Below, piece after piece: positions 1 to 6,302 of a DNA stretch of 10,618 bases. Below the pieces are notes generated by a model. It was not told the origin of the DNA and made no database searches. It saw nothing but the letters and a program-made list of their open reading frames with translations. Where the stretch lies: positions 1-10,618 of the forward strand of contig JAHEMX010000083.1 of assembly GCA_024643445.1 (NCBI GenBank), in the 5' to 3' direction. The stretch's first letter is position 1. Every line of letters starts with the position of its first letter. The DNA is from Desulfobulbaceae bacterium (GTDB lineage Bacteria > Desulfobacterota > Desulfobulbia > Desulfobulbales > Desulfocapsaceae). Both the position numbers and the translations under genes were made by a program.

Positions 1-481
1 CGAAGATCGCCACGCCGGTCGTTTCACCGCCGGTGCCCGCGGTGGTCGGTATGGCAAACAGCGGCTTCAGCGGGCCCGGGATCGGCCGACCCTTGCCGAT
101 TGGCGCGTTGACGTAGAGGAGGAAATCATCGGTCGGGTAGGTTGAATAAAGGTTTGCCGCCTTGGCGGTATCGATGACCGAACCGCCGCCGAGCGCCACA
201 AAGGAATCGACCTTGTGCTTTTCGGCAAAGGCGATAGCCTGCTTGAATGATTCGTCGGTCGGTTCAACCCGCACCTGGTCATAAAAAACATAGGCTACCC
301 CTTCAGCCTCCAGGGAGTCGATCACGGTCTTTGTCATCGGCAGTTTGGCGATATTCGGGTCGGTCAAAAACATGGTCTTCTTCACCCCGAGATCTTTCAG
401 ATCCATGCCGATCTCAGCGGTTACACCGCGTCCGAAACGAATATTCGATGCTGCCATTTCAAAGCCAATTTCCTGGGACAT
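1..481 (-). CDS. Hydroxyacid-oxoacid transhydrogenase, iron-dependent alcohol dehydrogenase family (N-terminal part, cut by window edge)
   Basis: The first 160 residues of a group III iron-dependent alcohol dehydrogenase are visible; the gene runs off the left edge. The family transfers hydride between a hydroxyacid (for example 4-hydroxybutyrate) and an oxoacid such as 2-oxoglutarate, using tightly bound NAD. Visible signatures are NIRFGRGV (13-20), DQVRVEPTDESF (68-79), the nucleotide-binding GGGSVIDTAKA (98-108), NAPIGKGRPIPGPLKP (125-140) and AIPTTAGTGGETTGVAIF (143-160). The VRVEPTD and APIGKG blocks closely match what I remember of animal ADHFE1 and its bacterial relatives, which is why I prefer this over a generic alcohol dehydrogenase. 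The metal ligands (Asp and three His) lie beyond the edge and cannot be checked. The start is set by a strong Shine-Dalgarno AAAGGAGG (490-497) eight bases from ATG. The gene is divergent from cobO. The family call is near certain; the substrate is inferred. Confidence 0.85.
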   Translation of the reverse strand, partial: MSQEIGFEMAASNIRFGRGVTAEIGMDLKDLGVKKTMFLTDPNIAKLPMTKTVIDSLEAEGVAYVFYDQVRVEPTDESFKQAIAFAEKHKVDSFVALGGGSVIDTAKAANLYSTYPTDDFLLYVNAPIGKGRPIPGPLKPLFAIPTTAGTGGETTGVAIF

Positions 482-559
482 TGTTTCTTCCTCCTTTCCT
501 GTTCGTCTGGTAGTTATCTTGTAGGTAAATAAGCCTGCTGAATGGTCGTTGCTCAGTCA

Positions 560-572
560 ACGGATAATCCGT
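560..572. promoter_or_regulatory. Perfect palindrome ACGGAT-A-ATCCGT, possible operator
   Basis: A perfect 6-1-6 dyad sits 79 bases upstream of the transhydrogenase start. On the minus strand it abuts TTGACT (555-560), a possible -35 element, although no good -10 box follows at 16-18 bases. A binding site for a dimeric repressor or activator of the minus-strand gene is an inference from symmetry and position only. Confidence 0.3.
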
Positions 573-707
573 ATTTCCTCACTTCCCGGCACCGTGCCAG
601 ACAATAAAATTATTCCAGTTATCCTAATCGTTTTCCTGTTCTTTTTCCAGATAAAGCGGTCCCGGCGGGCAGCCTTGTCGTTTTTATCGGTAAAAACCGC
701 GCAGTGC

Positions 708-735
708 TTAACAGCGGCCGGAAGAGTGTTATAGT
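708..735 (+). promoter_or_regulatory. Candidate sigma-70-type promoter of cobO
   Basis: TTAACA (708-713) and TATAGT (730-735) each differ from the consensus hexamers at one base and are separated by 16 bases. The -10 box ends 36 bases before the cobO ATG, leaving room for a short leader with the Shine-Dalgarno AGAGG at 759-763. Confidence 0.55.
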
Positions 736-771
736 AGAGACCTAACCACTCAGAGAACAGAGGAAAAAAAT

Positions 772-1329
772 ATGGAAATAACGAAGTTGGAACCCAAAAT
801 ACGGCGGGGCCTTGTCGTCGTGCTGACCGGAAATGGCAAGGGAAAGACGACCAGCAGCATGGGCATGGTGTTACGGGCGGTCGGACACGGTATGAAAGTC
901 TGCGTCATCCAGTTCATGAAGGGCGATCTCTATAGCGGGGAATGGGACGGCGTGAAACTGCTTGGCTCGCAGGTGGACTTCACTTCAACCGGCAAAGGCT
1001 TCTGCGGAATTCAGGGTAACCCCTACCCGCATTCTGAACATCGGAAAAACGCCCAGGACGCTATCGAGCTGGTGCACAGGAAGATCAATTCCGGTTCCTT
1101 TGACCTGCTGATTCTCGATGAGATCAACAATGCCCTGCAGCTCAAGCTGGTCGACCTGGAGCAGGTACTCGGTATTCTCGATAAAAGACCCGAGCAGCTA
1201 CACCTGGTCCTGACCGGCAGGGATGCCCATCCCGAGGTGATTGACAGGGCGGATACGGTCAGTGAGGTCAACGAAATAAAACATGCCTATAGAAAGGATA
1301 TAGAACCGCAGCCAGGCATCGATTACTAG
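772..1329 (+). CDS. cobO: Corrinoid adenosyltransferase (cob(I)alamin adenosyltransferase, CobO/BtuR family)
   Basis: This cytoplasmic enzyme transfers the 5'-deoxyadenosyl group of ATP to a reduced corrinoid, a step in making or salvaging adenosylcobalamin. The 185-residue product has the usual family length. The P-loop GNGKGKTT is at residues 20-27, followed by the typical SSMGMVLRAVGHG stretch and VIQFMKG. The Walker B-like segment LLILDEINNAL and a C-terminal LVLTGRDA complete the RecA-like CobO fold. The start ATG has a Shine-Dalgarno AGAGG eight bases upstream. It appears to be transcribed alone from the promoter at 708-735. No other cobalamin gene is in the window, and no cobalamin riboswitch was seen. 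Its stop codon overlaps the stop of the convergent exporter gene. PduO- and EutT-type adenosyltransferases are unrelated in sequence and can be excluded. Confidence 0.93.
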   Translation: MEITKLEPKIRRGLVVVLTGNGKGKTTSSMGMVLRAVGHGMKVCVIQFMKGDLYSGEWDGVKLLGSQVDFTSTGKGFCGIQGNPYPHSEHRKNAQDAIELVHRKINSGSFDLLILDEINNALQLKLVDLEQVLGILDKRPEQLHLVLTGRDAHPEVIDRADTVSEVNEIKHAYRKDIEPQPGIDY

Positions 1330-2255
1330 CCAGAAGCTCTCTCCGACGGGTTCCCCGGGATGTTGTGCAGCCGCCGGGGGCGGCGCTGGCTCAGGTAGAC
1401 GCCGAAAAGCACCAGTGCCGAGGCAAAATATTGCGGGATGGTGAACCGGTCTCCGAGGATGAGAAAACCGAGGACAACGGTGAATACCGGGATCAGGTTA
1501 ACGTAGGCCGAGGCCTGGCTGGCCGGTATCAGGCTGACGCCGAAATTGTAGAGCAGGTAAGCGCCAAGGGTCACAAAACTGCCCAGATAGAGTACCGCCA
1601 GTGCCGGCAGCATATGGAACTCGAAGGGAATGTTGATCTCAGGTGAAATCAGGAAGAAGGCAAAAAAGACCGCTCCCACCCATGACTGTACGGCGGTCAG
1701 GAAAAGTGCCGAATATCTCGCGCTCAGATGTTTCAGCGACAGGGTATAGCCGGTTGCCGCAACCATGGCAAGAAACTCGAGAAAATTACCGAGCAGGGGG
1801 CTGGGCGCATCGGCTGAACTGTGACCGGCCAGGCTGAGCCAGCAGGCACCGCCGATGGCGACCATAAAGCCAATCACCGTCTGCAGGTAGATAATCTCCT
1901 TTAAAAACAGCCGCGCTCCAAGGGCGACGAGCAGCGGCAGCATGGCCGTGATCAGACCTGCCAGCGAAGCCGAGGTGAGCTGCAGGGCCTTTGCTTCAAA
2001 GATGAAGTAGATGCAGGGTTCGCAGGCGGCCATGAAGAGCAGATACTTGAGATCCTCCTTCCTGAAGGTTACGCGCCTGAGTTGCCGGTAAAAGAAGATA
2101 AAACAGAAACTGCCGACCAGCATACGGCCCCAGATGACAATCATCGGAGCGTACCCCGAGAAGGCGATTTTCAGCGCGATGAAGGAACTAGCCCAGAGCA
2201 GCATCGCCGTGGTGAGGCAGAGGATGGGAAGCCATCTTGCGTAAGGGGCTGCCAC
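1326..2255 (-). CDS. EamA/DMT-superfamily inner-membrane transporter
   Basis: A predicted 309-residue inner-membrane protein with two tandem EamA repeats and about ten hydrophobic helices. The first repeat opens with TAMLLWASSFIALKIA, the characteristic start of the drug/metabolite transporter superfamily. The second repeat contains NLIPVFTVVLGFLILGDRF, the usual segment ahead of the last helices. Members export amino acids, nucleobases or other metabolites; the substrate cannot be told from sequence. The frame is open further upstream to 2333, but the extra 26 residues are Arg-rich and not membrane-like. A GTG at 2253-2255 is preceded by an excellent Shine-Dalgarno AAGGAGAT (2261-2268), so I choose that start. 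The gene faces cobO tail to tail, with a 4-base overlap. No operon partner is visible. Confidence 0.88.
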   Translation of the reverse strand: MAAPYARWLPILCLTTAMLLWASSFIALKIAFSGYAPMIVIWGRMLVGSFCFIFFYRQLRRVTFRKEDLKYLLFMAACEPCIYFIFEAKALQLTSASLAGLITAMLPLLVALGARLFLKEIIYLQTVIGFMVAIGGACWLSLAGHSSADAPSPLLGNFLEFLAMVAATGYTLSLKHLSARYSALFLTAVQSWVGAVFFAFFLISPEINIPFEFHMLPALAVLYLGSFVTLGAYLLYNFGVSLIPASQASAYVNLIPVFTVVLGFLILGDRFTIPQYFASALVLFGVYLSQRRPRRLHNIPGNPSERASG

Positions 2256-2260
2256 TGACG

Positions 2261-2268
2261 ATCTCCTT
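2261..2268 (-). promoter_or_regulatory. Shine-Dalgarno site deciding a GTG start for the EamA transporter
   Basis: On the minus strand, AAGGAGAT lies five bases before GTG (2255-2253). The upstream ATG at 2333 has nothing comparable, so this site fixes the shorter 309-residue product. Confidence 0.75.
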
Positions 2269-2364
2269 TTTGAATTGCAGAAAAGCGGCTGTCGCTGCAC
2301 CGCCGGATACAAGCGAAGCCGGATGTGTAGCATATCGATAGGGTTATTGCCAGTGGTGATTTAG

Positions 2365-2399
2365 CCGGTGGCTGAAACGCATTCCGTTCAGCCGGCCGG
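2365..2399. repeat. Bulged inverted repeat / stem-loop
   Basis: GGCTGAAACG (2370-2379) pairs with CGTTCAGCC (2385-2393) over nine base pairs with one bulged A and the loop CATTC. Below an internal loop, CCGG (2365-2368) can pair with CCGG (2396-2399). There is no T-run on either strand, so this is not a typical intrinsic terminator. Its role is unknown. Confidence 0.5.
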
Positions 2400-2465
2400 T
2401 TATGCTGGCATGGTCAGCTGCTGCGGCCGGCAACACTCCCCATGGACGGATTAGACAGCCGGGAT

Positions 2466-2495
2466 AAAAACGGCCCTCGACAAATATGTCGAGGG
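2466..2495 (-). terminator. Intrinsic-terminator-like hairpin on the minus strand
   Basis: A perfect 9-bp stem (CCCTCGACA at 2474-2482 with TGTCGAGGG at 2487-2495) encloses a four-base loop. Read on the minus strand it is followed after three bases by TTTTT (2470-2466). This suits a terminator for a minus-strand transcript arriving from the right, yet no minus-strand gene lies there before phnD (which is on plus). It could instead be an operator or mRNA structure. Confidence 0.45.
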
Positions 2496-2660
2496 GAGGT
2501 GAGTTACTGCTTGCGGTGAGCTGAAAAAACTAATAGAACTAGTCAGGTGGAGGGGGATTAACCGGCGTGCGAGACACCACTCTTGTGCGGTAAAGGCGTT
2601 GCGTCAGGCCCGGATTCCGGCGCCGGCTTCGTCTTTTTATCGTCCTTGGGGAGTCTTGTT

Positions 2661-2678
2661 CTTAAACGTATCTTAAAC
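2661..2678 (+). promoter_or_regulatory. Direct repeat CTTAAAC-N4-CTTAAAC, Pho-box-like
   Basis: Two identical heptamers (2661-2667 and 2672-2678) are separated by GTAT, giving the 11-base period of PhoB/PhoP binding sites. The sequence differs from the enterobacterial CTGTCAT heptamer but resembles the TTAACA-type half-sites of other phylogenetic groups. It lies only 20 bases before the phnD ATG, so it would sit very close to, or downstream of, the transcription start. Phosphate-starvation control is plausible for a phosphonate/phosphite importer but is inferred. Confidence 0.4.
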
Positions 2679-2698
2679 CTGAATTTGGGAGGTCGTAC

Positions 2699-3715
2699 AT
2701 GATGAAGAACATACTTGCACTCATGGTCGGATGTTTTCTGATGTCGGGGGTTGCCCTGGCAGCTGATGACTGCAAGAACCGTGGAACACTCGATGAGATG
2801 TATTGTGACGAGAACATGGATCTTGTCGCTGATACACCAAAAGACGCCAAGGACTGGAAAGATCCGAGCACCCTGGTTTTCACCTATACGCCGGTGGAAG
2901 ATCCGGCAGTTTATAAAGATGCCTTTGCCGATTTCCAGAAATACATGTCTGAGGCAACCGGCAAAAAAGTTATTTATTATACGGTCCAGTCAAACGCCGC
3001 GGAGGTTGAAGCAATGCGCTCCGGCCGTCTCCATATAGCCGGTTTCTCCACCGGGCCGACCGGTTTTGCGGTAAACCTGGCGGGCTATGTGCCGATAGCC
3101 GTAAAAGGGACTGCGGACGCATTTCAGGGCTACAACCTGATTGTTGTTACGAAAAAGGACAGCGATATCAAGACACTCGATGATATAAAGGGGAAAAAAA
3201 TTGCTCATACCTCGGCTTCCTCGAACTCCGGCAACCTGGCCCCGCGGGCGATCTTCCCGCAATACGGCATTGTTCCGGACAAGGACTACACGGTTGTCTA
3301 CTCAGGCAAGCATGACCAGTCAATTCTCGGCGTAGCCCATGGCGATTACGACGCCGCTCCCGTTGCCTCGGACGTCTTTGACCGAATGGCGAAGGCCGGC
3401 AGGGTTAATGGCGATGATTTCCGCATTGTCTTTACCAGCCCGCGGTTCCCGACTTCCTCCTTTGGCTATGCTCACGATCTCAATCCCGAACTTGCCAAAA
3501 AGATCGTTGATGCCTTCTATGCCTACCGGTTCACCCCGGAGATGCAGAAAACCTTCGGTGGAGCAGACCGCTTCTTCCCGATTACCTACGAAAAAGACTG
3601 GAAGGTAATCAGGGATATTGCCGCTTCAACAGGTACCTCCTACAACCAGGCCGACCTGAAGAAACTGGCGGAAAAAGAGGCAAAAGCAGCCGAGGAAAAG
3701 GCGAAGAAAAAATAG
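2699..3715 (+). CDS. phnD: PhnD-like periplasmic substrate-binding protein of a phosphonate/phosphite-type ABC importer
   Basis: This 338-residue periplasmic protein captures the ligand for the importer encoded just downstream. A signal peptide (residues 1-21, cleavage likely at ALA-ADD) is followed by a type II binding-protein fold of the PhnD/PtxB/HtxB family. Visible family segments are FTYTPVEDPAVYKDAF, the hinge-proximal GRLHIAGFSTGPTGFAVN, and the anion-binding loop SSNSGNLAPR followed by YSGKHDQSILGV and DYDAAPVASDVF. Two Cys early in the mature chain (25 and 37) could form a disulfide. The C-terminus ends in a Lys/Glu/Ala-rich helical tail (about residues 320-338) beyond the usual fold. 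GGGAGG (2687-2692) precedes ATG by six bases; a second ATG follows immediately. The ligand (phosphonate, phosphite, hypophosphite or phosphate) cannot be decided, because no catabolic gene lies in the window. Confidence 0.88.
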   Translation: MMKNILALMVGCFLMSGVALAADDCKNRGTLDEMYCDENMDLVADTPKDAKDWKDPSTLVFTYTPVEDPAVYKDAFADFQKYMSEATGKKVIYYTVQSNAAEVEAMRSGRLHIAGFSTGPTGFAVNLAGYVPIAVKGTADAFQGYNLIVVTKKDSDIKTLDDIKGKKIAHTSASSNSGNLAPRAIFPQYGIVPDKDYTVVYSGKHDQSILGVAHGDYDAAPVASDVFDRMAKAGRVNGDDFRIVFTSPRFPTSSFGYAHDLNPELAKKIVDAFYAYRFTPEMQKTFGGADRFFPITYEKDWKVIRDIAASTGTSYNQADLKKLAEKEAKAAEEKAKKK

Positions 3716-3723
3716 CCCCTTCC

Positions 3724-3774
3724 CTGAAGGCAGTGCATCACGCTCGCAGGAGCGCGATGTACTGCCTGATTCAG
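3724..3774 (+). repeat. Long intercistronic stem-loop between phnD and phnC
   Basis: CTGAA plus GGCAGT (3724-3734) pairs with ACTGCC (3761-3766) and TTCAG (3770-3774) around a three-base bulge. The stem continues through a G-U pair, CATC/GATG, one A-C mismatch and CGCTC/GAGCG to a GCAG loop. This makes about 20 base pairs. No strong U-run follows, only TTTT at 3778-3781. A role in protecting the phnD mRNA or lowering read-through into phnC is a common arrangement for binding-protein genes and is inferred here. Confidence 0.6.
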
Positions 3775-3814
3775 AACATTTTATCCTATTCAACCTCCGT
3801 TACCTTGTTACAAC

Positions 3815-4609
3815 ATGACTATTGAGGCTTATACGAAACCTGACGGGCAGCCGGAACGCTCCCTGAGACTTGAACACCTGGTCAAGGAGTACACCCCGGG
3901 GAAGCCGGTTCTCAGGGATATCAGTTTTGAGGTTCGGGGGCATAGCAGCGTCGCCATTATCGGTCCGTCCGGTACCGGAAAGAGTACCCTGATCAGGTGC
4001 GTGAACAAGCTGATTCGGCCGACCTCCGGAAAGATCTATGTGAGCGGGGAAGAGATTACCCGCCTCAGCGGCCGCGAGTTACGGCATGCCCGAAGAAAGA
4101 TCGGCATGGTTTTTCAGGAATTCAATCTGGTGGAGCGGCTCAGCGTTATGGAAAATGTGCTCTGCGGGCGGCTCGGTTATGTTTCATCCCTGCGGGCCTG
4201 GTGGCGGAAATACCCTCCAGGCGACATCAATAAAGCGTTTGCCCTGCTTGAGTCCATCGGCCTGGAGGATTTCGTCCAGCAGCGCGCCGACAGTCTCTCC
4301 GGCGGACAGCGTCAGCGGGTGGGGATCGCCCGGGCAATCATGCAGGAGCCGCATGTATTGCTCGCTGATGAGCCGACCTCGTCGCTTGATCCGAAAACAA
4401 GCGTGGAGATCATGGAACTGCTCGTTCATCTGTCGGCCGAGCATCGTATCCCCCTCATCATCAACATTCACGATGTCGAACTGGCCAAACGGTTCACCTC
4501 GCGGGTCATTGGCATCTCCCAGGGAGTGATTGTCTACGATGGCCCCCCGGCGGAACTGAGCAATGAGCATCTCAAGGTAATCTACGGCGGGGAAGACTGG
4601 CTGCGATGA
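3815..4609 (+). CDS. phnC: ATP-binding subunit of the phosphonate/phosphite-type ABC importer (PhnC-like)
   Basis: The 264-residue cytoplasmic ATPase energises uptake through the two permeases encoded after it. All nucleotide-binding motifs are intact: Walker A GPSGTGKST (50-58), Q-loop Gln101, signature LSGGQ (161-165), Walker B VLLADE (181-186), D-loop SLD (190-192) and the switch His219. The helical-domain segment GRLGYVSSLRAWWRKYPP (118-135) is the insertion typical of PhnC and distinguishes it from amino-acid importer ATPases. The only reasonable start is ATG 3815, but no Shine-Dalgarno site precedes it; the frame upstream is closed by a TGA at 3767. The end overlaps the first permease by ATGA, indicating translational coupling. 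Confidence 0.92.
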   Translation: MTIEAYTKPDGQPERSLRLEHLVKEYTPGKPVLRDISFEVRGHSSVAIIGPSGTGKSTLIRCVNKLIRPTSGKIYVSGEEITRLSGRELRHARRKIGMVFQEFNLVERLSVMENVLCGRLGYVSSLRAWWRKYPPGDINKAFALLESIGLEDFVQQRADSLSGGQRQRVGIARAIMQEPHVLLADEPTSSLDPKTSVEIMELLVHLSAEHRIPLIINIHDVELAKRFTSRVIGISQGVIVYDGPPAELSNEHLKVIYGGEDWLR

Positions 4610-5397
4610 TTGAAGCAAACAGAATCCGTTACCAGAAACCATTCAGGGTGAACTGGTGGGGCCGGCTGGGCTGGCTCGCGGCCATCCTCTATGGCCTGTA
4701 TGCACTCAATTACCTTGATGTTTCCTGGCTGCGCTTCATCCAGGGCCTTGGCAATGGCGCCGTGTTTCTGGGTGAGATGGTGCCGATGGATTTTTCCCGC
4801 TGGGAGCTTCTTGTCGGCAATCTTCTGGAGACCGTCGAAATTGCCGTCATTGCCTCGGCGTTCGGCGTGCTGTTCTCTCTGCCGGTCGGCCTTTGTGCAG
4901 CGAGAAACCTGATGCCGTCCTGGGTCACCTGGCCCGCCAGGACCTTCGTCGCCCTGTGCCGGTCATTCCACCCGGTCATCTTTGCTATTCTGTTCGTCAA
5001 GGCCGTCGGCTTCGGTCCACTGGCCGGTATTCTCACCCTGGTTTTTGCCTCGATCGGCTTTATCGGTAAATTGTTTGCCGAGGCTATTGAAGAGATCTCC
5101 CTGAAACCGGTCGAAGCCCTGCGGGCGGCAGGTGCGCCGTTTCTCAGTGTTATCATCTATGCCGTTGTTCCGCAGGTGCTCAATCGTTTCATCGGTTTCT
5201 CGTCCTACCAGTTTGACGCCAACCTGCGAAATTCGACGATGGTCGGCATCGTTGGCGCCGGCGGCATCGGGGGTACGCTGTTTGCCGCCTTTCAGCGTTT
5301 TGACTACGATTTCCTTGCGGCAATCCTGGTCTCTATTATAGGCCTGGTTATGCTGAGCGAGTTCATCTCCGACCGTATCAAGAGGGTATTCCAGTGA
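4606..5397 (+). CDS. phnE: Phosphonate-type ABC importer permease, first copy (PhnE-like)
   Basis: A 263-residue inner-membrane permease of the PhnE family with about six hydrophobic segments. The first is LGWLAAILYGLYAL near residue 25; another, near residues 85-100, begins LLETVEIAVIASAFGVLF. The cytoplasmic coupling (EAA-type) loop EALRAAGAPFLS begins at Glu170 and is followed by YAVVPQVL, the segment that docks on the ATPase. The family's NSTMVGIVGAGGIGG motif follows in the last third. It starts within the phnC stop codon (ATGA) and ends overlapping the second permease (GTGA), so the three genes are surely co-translated. It most likely forms a heterodimeric channel with the next protein. 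Confidence 0.9.
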   Translation: MIEANRIRYQKPFRVNWWGRLGWLAAILYGLYALNYLDVSWLRFIQGLGNGAVFLGEMVPMDFSRWELLVGNLLETVEIAVIASAFGVLFSLPVGLCAARNLMPSWVTWPARTFVALCRSFHPVIFAILFVKAVGFGPLAGILTLVFASIGFIGKLFAEAIEEISLKPVEALRAAGAPFLSVIIYAVVPQVLNRFIGFSSYQFDANLRNSTMVGIVGAGGIGGTLFAAFQRFDYDFLAAILVSIIGLVMLSEFISDRIKRVFQ

Positions 5398-6194
5398 CAG
5401 CGCCCGGCACCTATACCTGGCAGCGCTTTTCCGCCAGAGAGCGAATGGCGCGTTTTGTTGTCTTCTTCGGCTTCGCGGTCGCCTTGTCGGTTTCCCTGCG
5501 CACGGTGGAGGTCATTCCTGAATTCCTCTGGGATTCGCCGACCCAGATCATGGATCTGCTGAAGCGCATGTGGCCGCTGGACTATGCTTATTATCCCGGA
5601 GGGATTCACCAGGCATTGATGGAAACGCTCCATATTGCCAGTCTCGGGACGCTTCTGGCACTTGTACTGGCCATCCCTGTCGGGGTCATGGGGGCAAACA
5701 ATATTGTCCGGGTACCACTGCTGAACTGGCTGGCAAAGCTGATCCTGGTTTCATCACGTTCCGTCAACACGCTGGTCTGGGCCCTGCTTTTTGTTGCGGT
5801 GTTCGGACCCGGCGCACTGGCTGGAACCGTCTGCATCGGCTTCAGGTCTGTCGGCTTTGTCGGCAAACTATTTGCCGAAGCCCTGGAGGAGGCCGATCCC
5901 GGGCCTATCGAGGCCTTGACCGCAGCCGGTGCGCCCTGGACGAGTATCTTCCTGAAGGGGTTCTGGCCGCAGGTCGCACCCGCTTTCTGGGGGATTGCGC
6001 TGTTTCGCTGGGATATCAATGTCAGGGAATCAGCCGTGATCGGCCTGGTCGGTGCCGGCGGCATCGGCATGGTGCTCGATACCGCCTTGAACCTGTTTCA
6101 CTGGGACCGGGTGTCTGTCATCCTGCTCAGCATCTTTGCGGTGGTCATCATCGCCGAACTCCTGGTCACCAATATCCGCAAGCGGATCATCTGA
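5394..6194 (+). CDS. phnE: Phosphonate-type ABC importer permease, second copy (PhnE-like)
   Basis: A 266-residue paralogue of the preceding permease with the same plan: N-terminal membrane helix, a long transmembrane-domain core, the coupling loop EALTAAGAPWTS starting at Glu173, then FWPQVAPAFWG and ESAVIGLVGAGGIGM. It starts at GTG, overlapping the previous stop (GTGA), with GAGGG about nine bases upstream. The two permeases share the EAL-AAGAP and VGAGGIG motifs but differ clearly elsewhere, so this is an old duplication rather than a recent one. The pair replaces the single PhnE homodimer of Escherichia coli. It is the last gene of the operon. Confidence 0.9.
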   Translation: MTAPGTYTWQRFSARERMARFVVFFGFAVALSVSLRTVEVIPEFLWDSPTQIMDLLKRMWPLDYAYYPGGIHQALMETLHIASLGTLLALVLAIPVGVMGANNIVRVPLLNWLAKLILVSSRSVNTLVWALLFVAVFGPGALAGTVCIGFRSVGFVGKLFAEALEEADPGPIEALTAAGAPWTSIFLKGFWPQVAPAFWGIALFRWDINVRESAVIGLVGAGGIGMVLDTALNLFHWDRVSVILLSIFAVVIIAELLVTNIRKRII

Positions 6195-6209
6195 TTCCTC
6201 GGCGGGGAG

Positions 6210-6227
6210 TGAACGGCCTGCCGTTCA
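6210..6227 (+). terminator. Hairpin after the phn operon, possible transcription end
   Basis: TGAACGG (6210-6216) pairs perfectly with CCGTTCA (6221-6227) around CCTG, 16 bases past the last permease stop and before the convergent phosphatase gene. No T-run follows, so intrinsic termination is doubtful. The whole 108-base convergent gap holds nothing else I can name. Confidence 0.35.
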
Positions 6228-6302
6228 TGCAAGCAGCGGGGTATTTCTGCCTGTCTCCGGCATCCCGGGTACTGCCTTCTTGCGGTGCTCTCTGCCGCCT
6301 GT

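Larger units (their letters stand above)
482..771. other. Divergent intergenic region between the transhydrogenase gene and cobO
   Basis: No convincing gene lies in these 290 bases. A possible 61-codon frame at 549-734 has no Shine-Dalgarno site and low-complexity Arg/Phe-rich content, so I leave it out. The region holds a perfect 13-base palindrome (560-572), a second perfect 11-base palindrome GGCAC-C-GTGCC (588-598), an AT-rich dyad GTTTTTA-TCGG-TAAAAAC (680-697) and the cobO promoter candidate. I saw no cobalamin riboswitch: the conserved AGCCAGGAGACCTGCC-like box is absent. Confidence 0.6.
2256..2698. other. 443-base non-coding region with several stem-loops, between the exporter and phnD
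   Basis: No coding potential is convincing here. In order, the region holds a bulged hairpin (2365-2399), a weaker paired segment TGCTGGC/GCCGGCA (2403-2409 with 2426-2432), a perfect 9-bp hairpin (2474-2495), an AT-rich hairpin next to an A/T run (about 2520-2546), the palindrome CCGGCGCCGG near 2620, and the 7+4+7 direct repeat ahead of phnD. I could not identify a clear phnD promoter or match the structures to a known riboswitch. Confidence 0.5.

Noticed and set aside
549..734. Possible 61-residue plus-strand protein upstream of cobO
   Set aside because: It has no ribosome-binding site, biased Arg/Ser/Phe composition and overlaps the likely cobO promoter.
482..771. Cobalamin riboswitch upstream of cobO
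   Set aside because: The conserved B12-box sequence and the expected length of structured leader are not present.
2699..2740. Lipoprotein signal (MVGC) in PhnD
   Set aside because: The Cys is at residue 12, inside the hydrophobic core and too near the N-terminus. A normal ALA-ADD cleavage site follows.
2662..2883. 73-residue minus-strand frame antisense to the phnD start
   Set aside because: It has no convincing Shine-Dalgarno site and is Ser-rich, so it is most likely a shadow. A non-coding antisense RNA remains possible.
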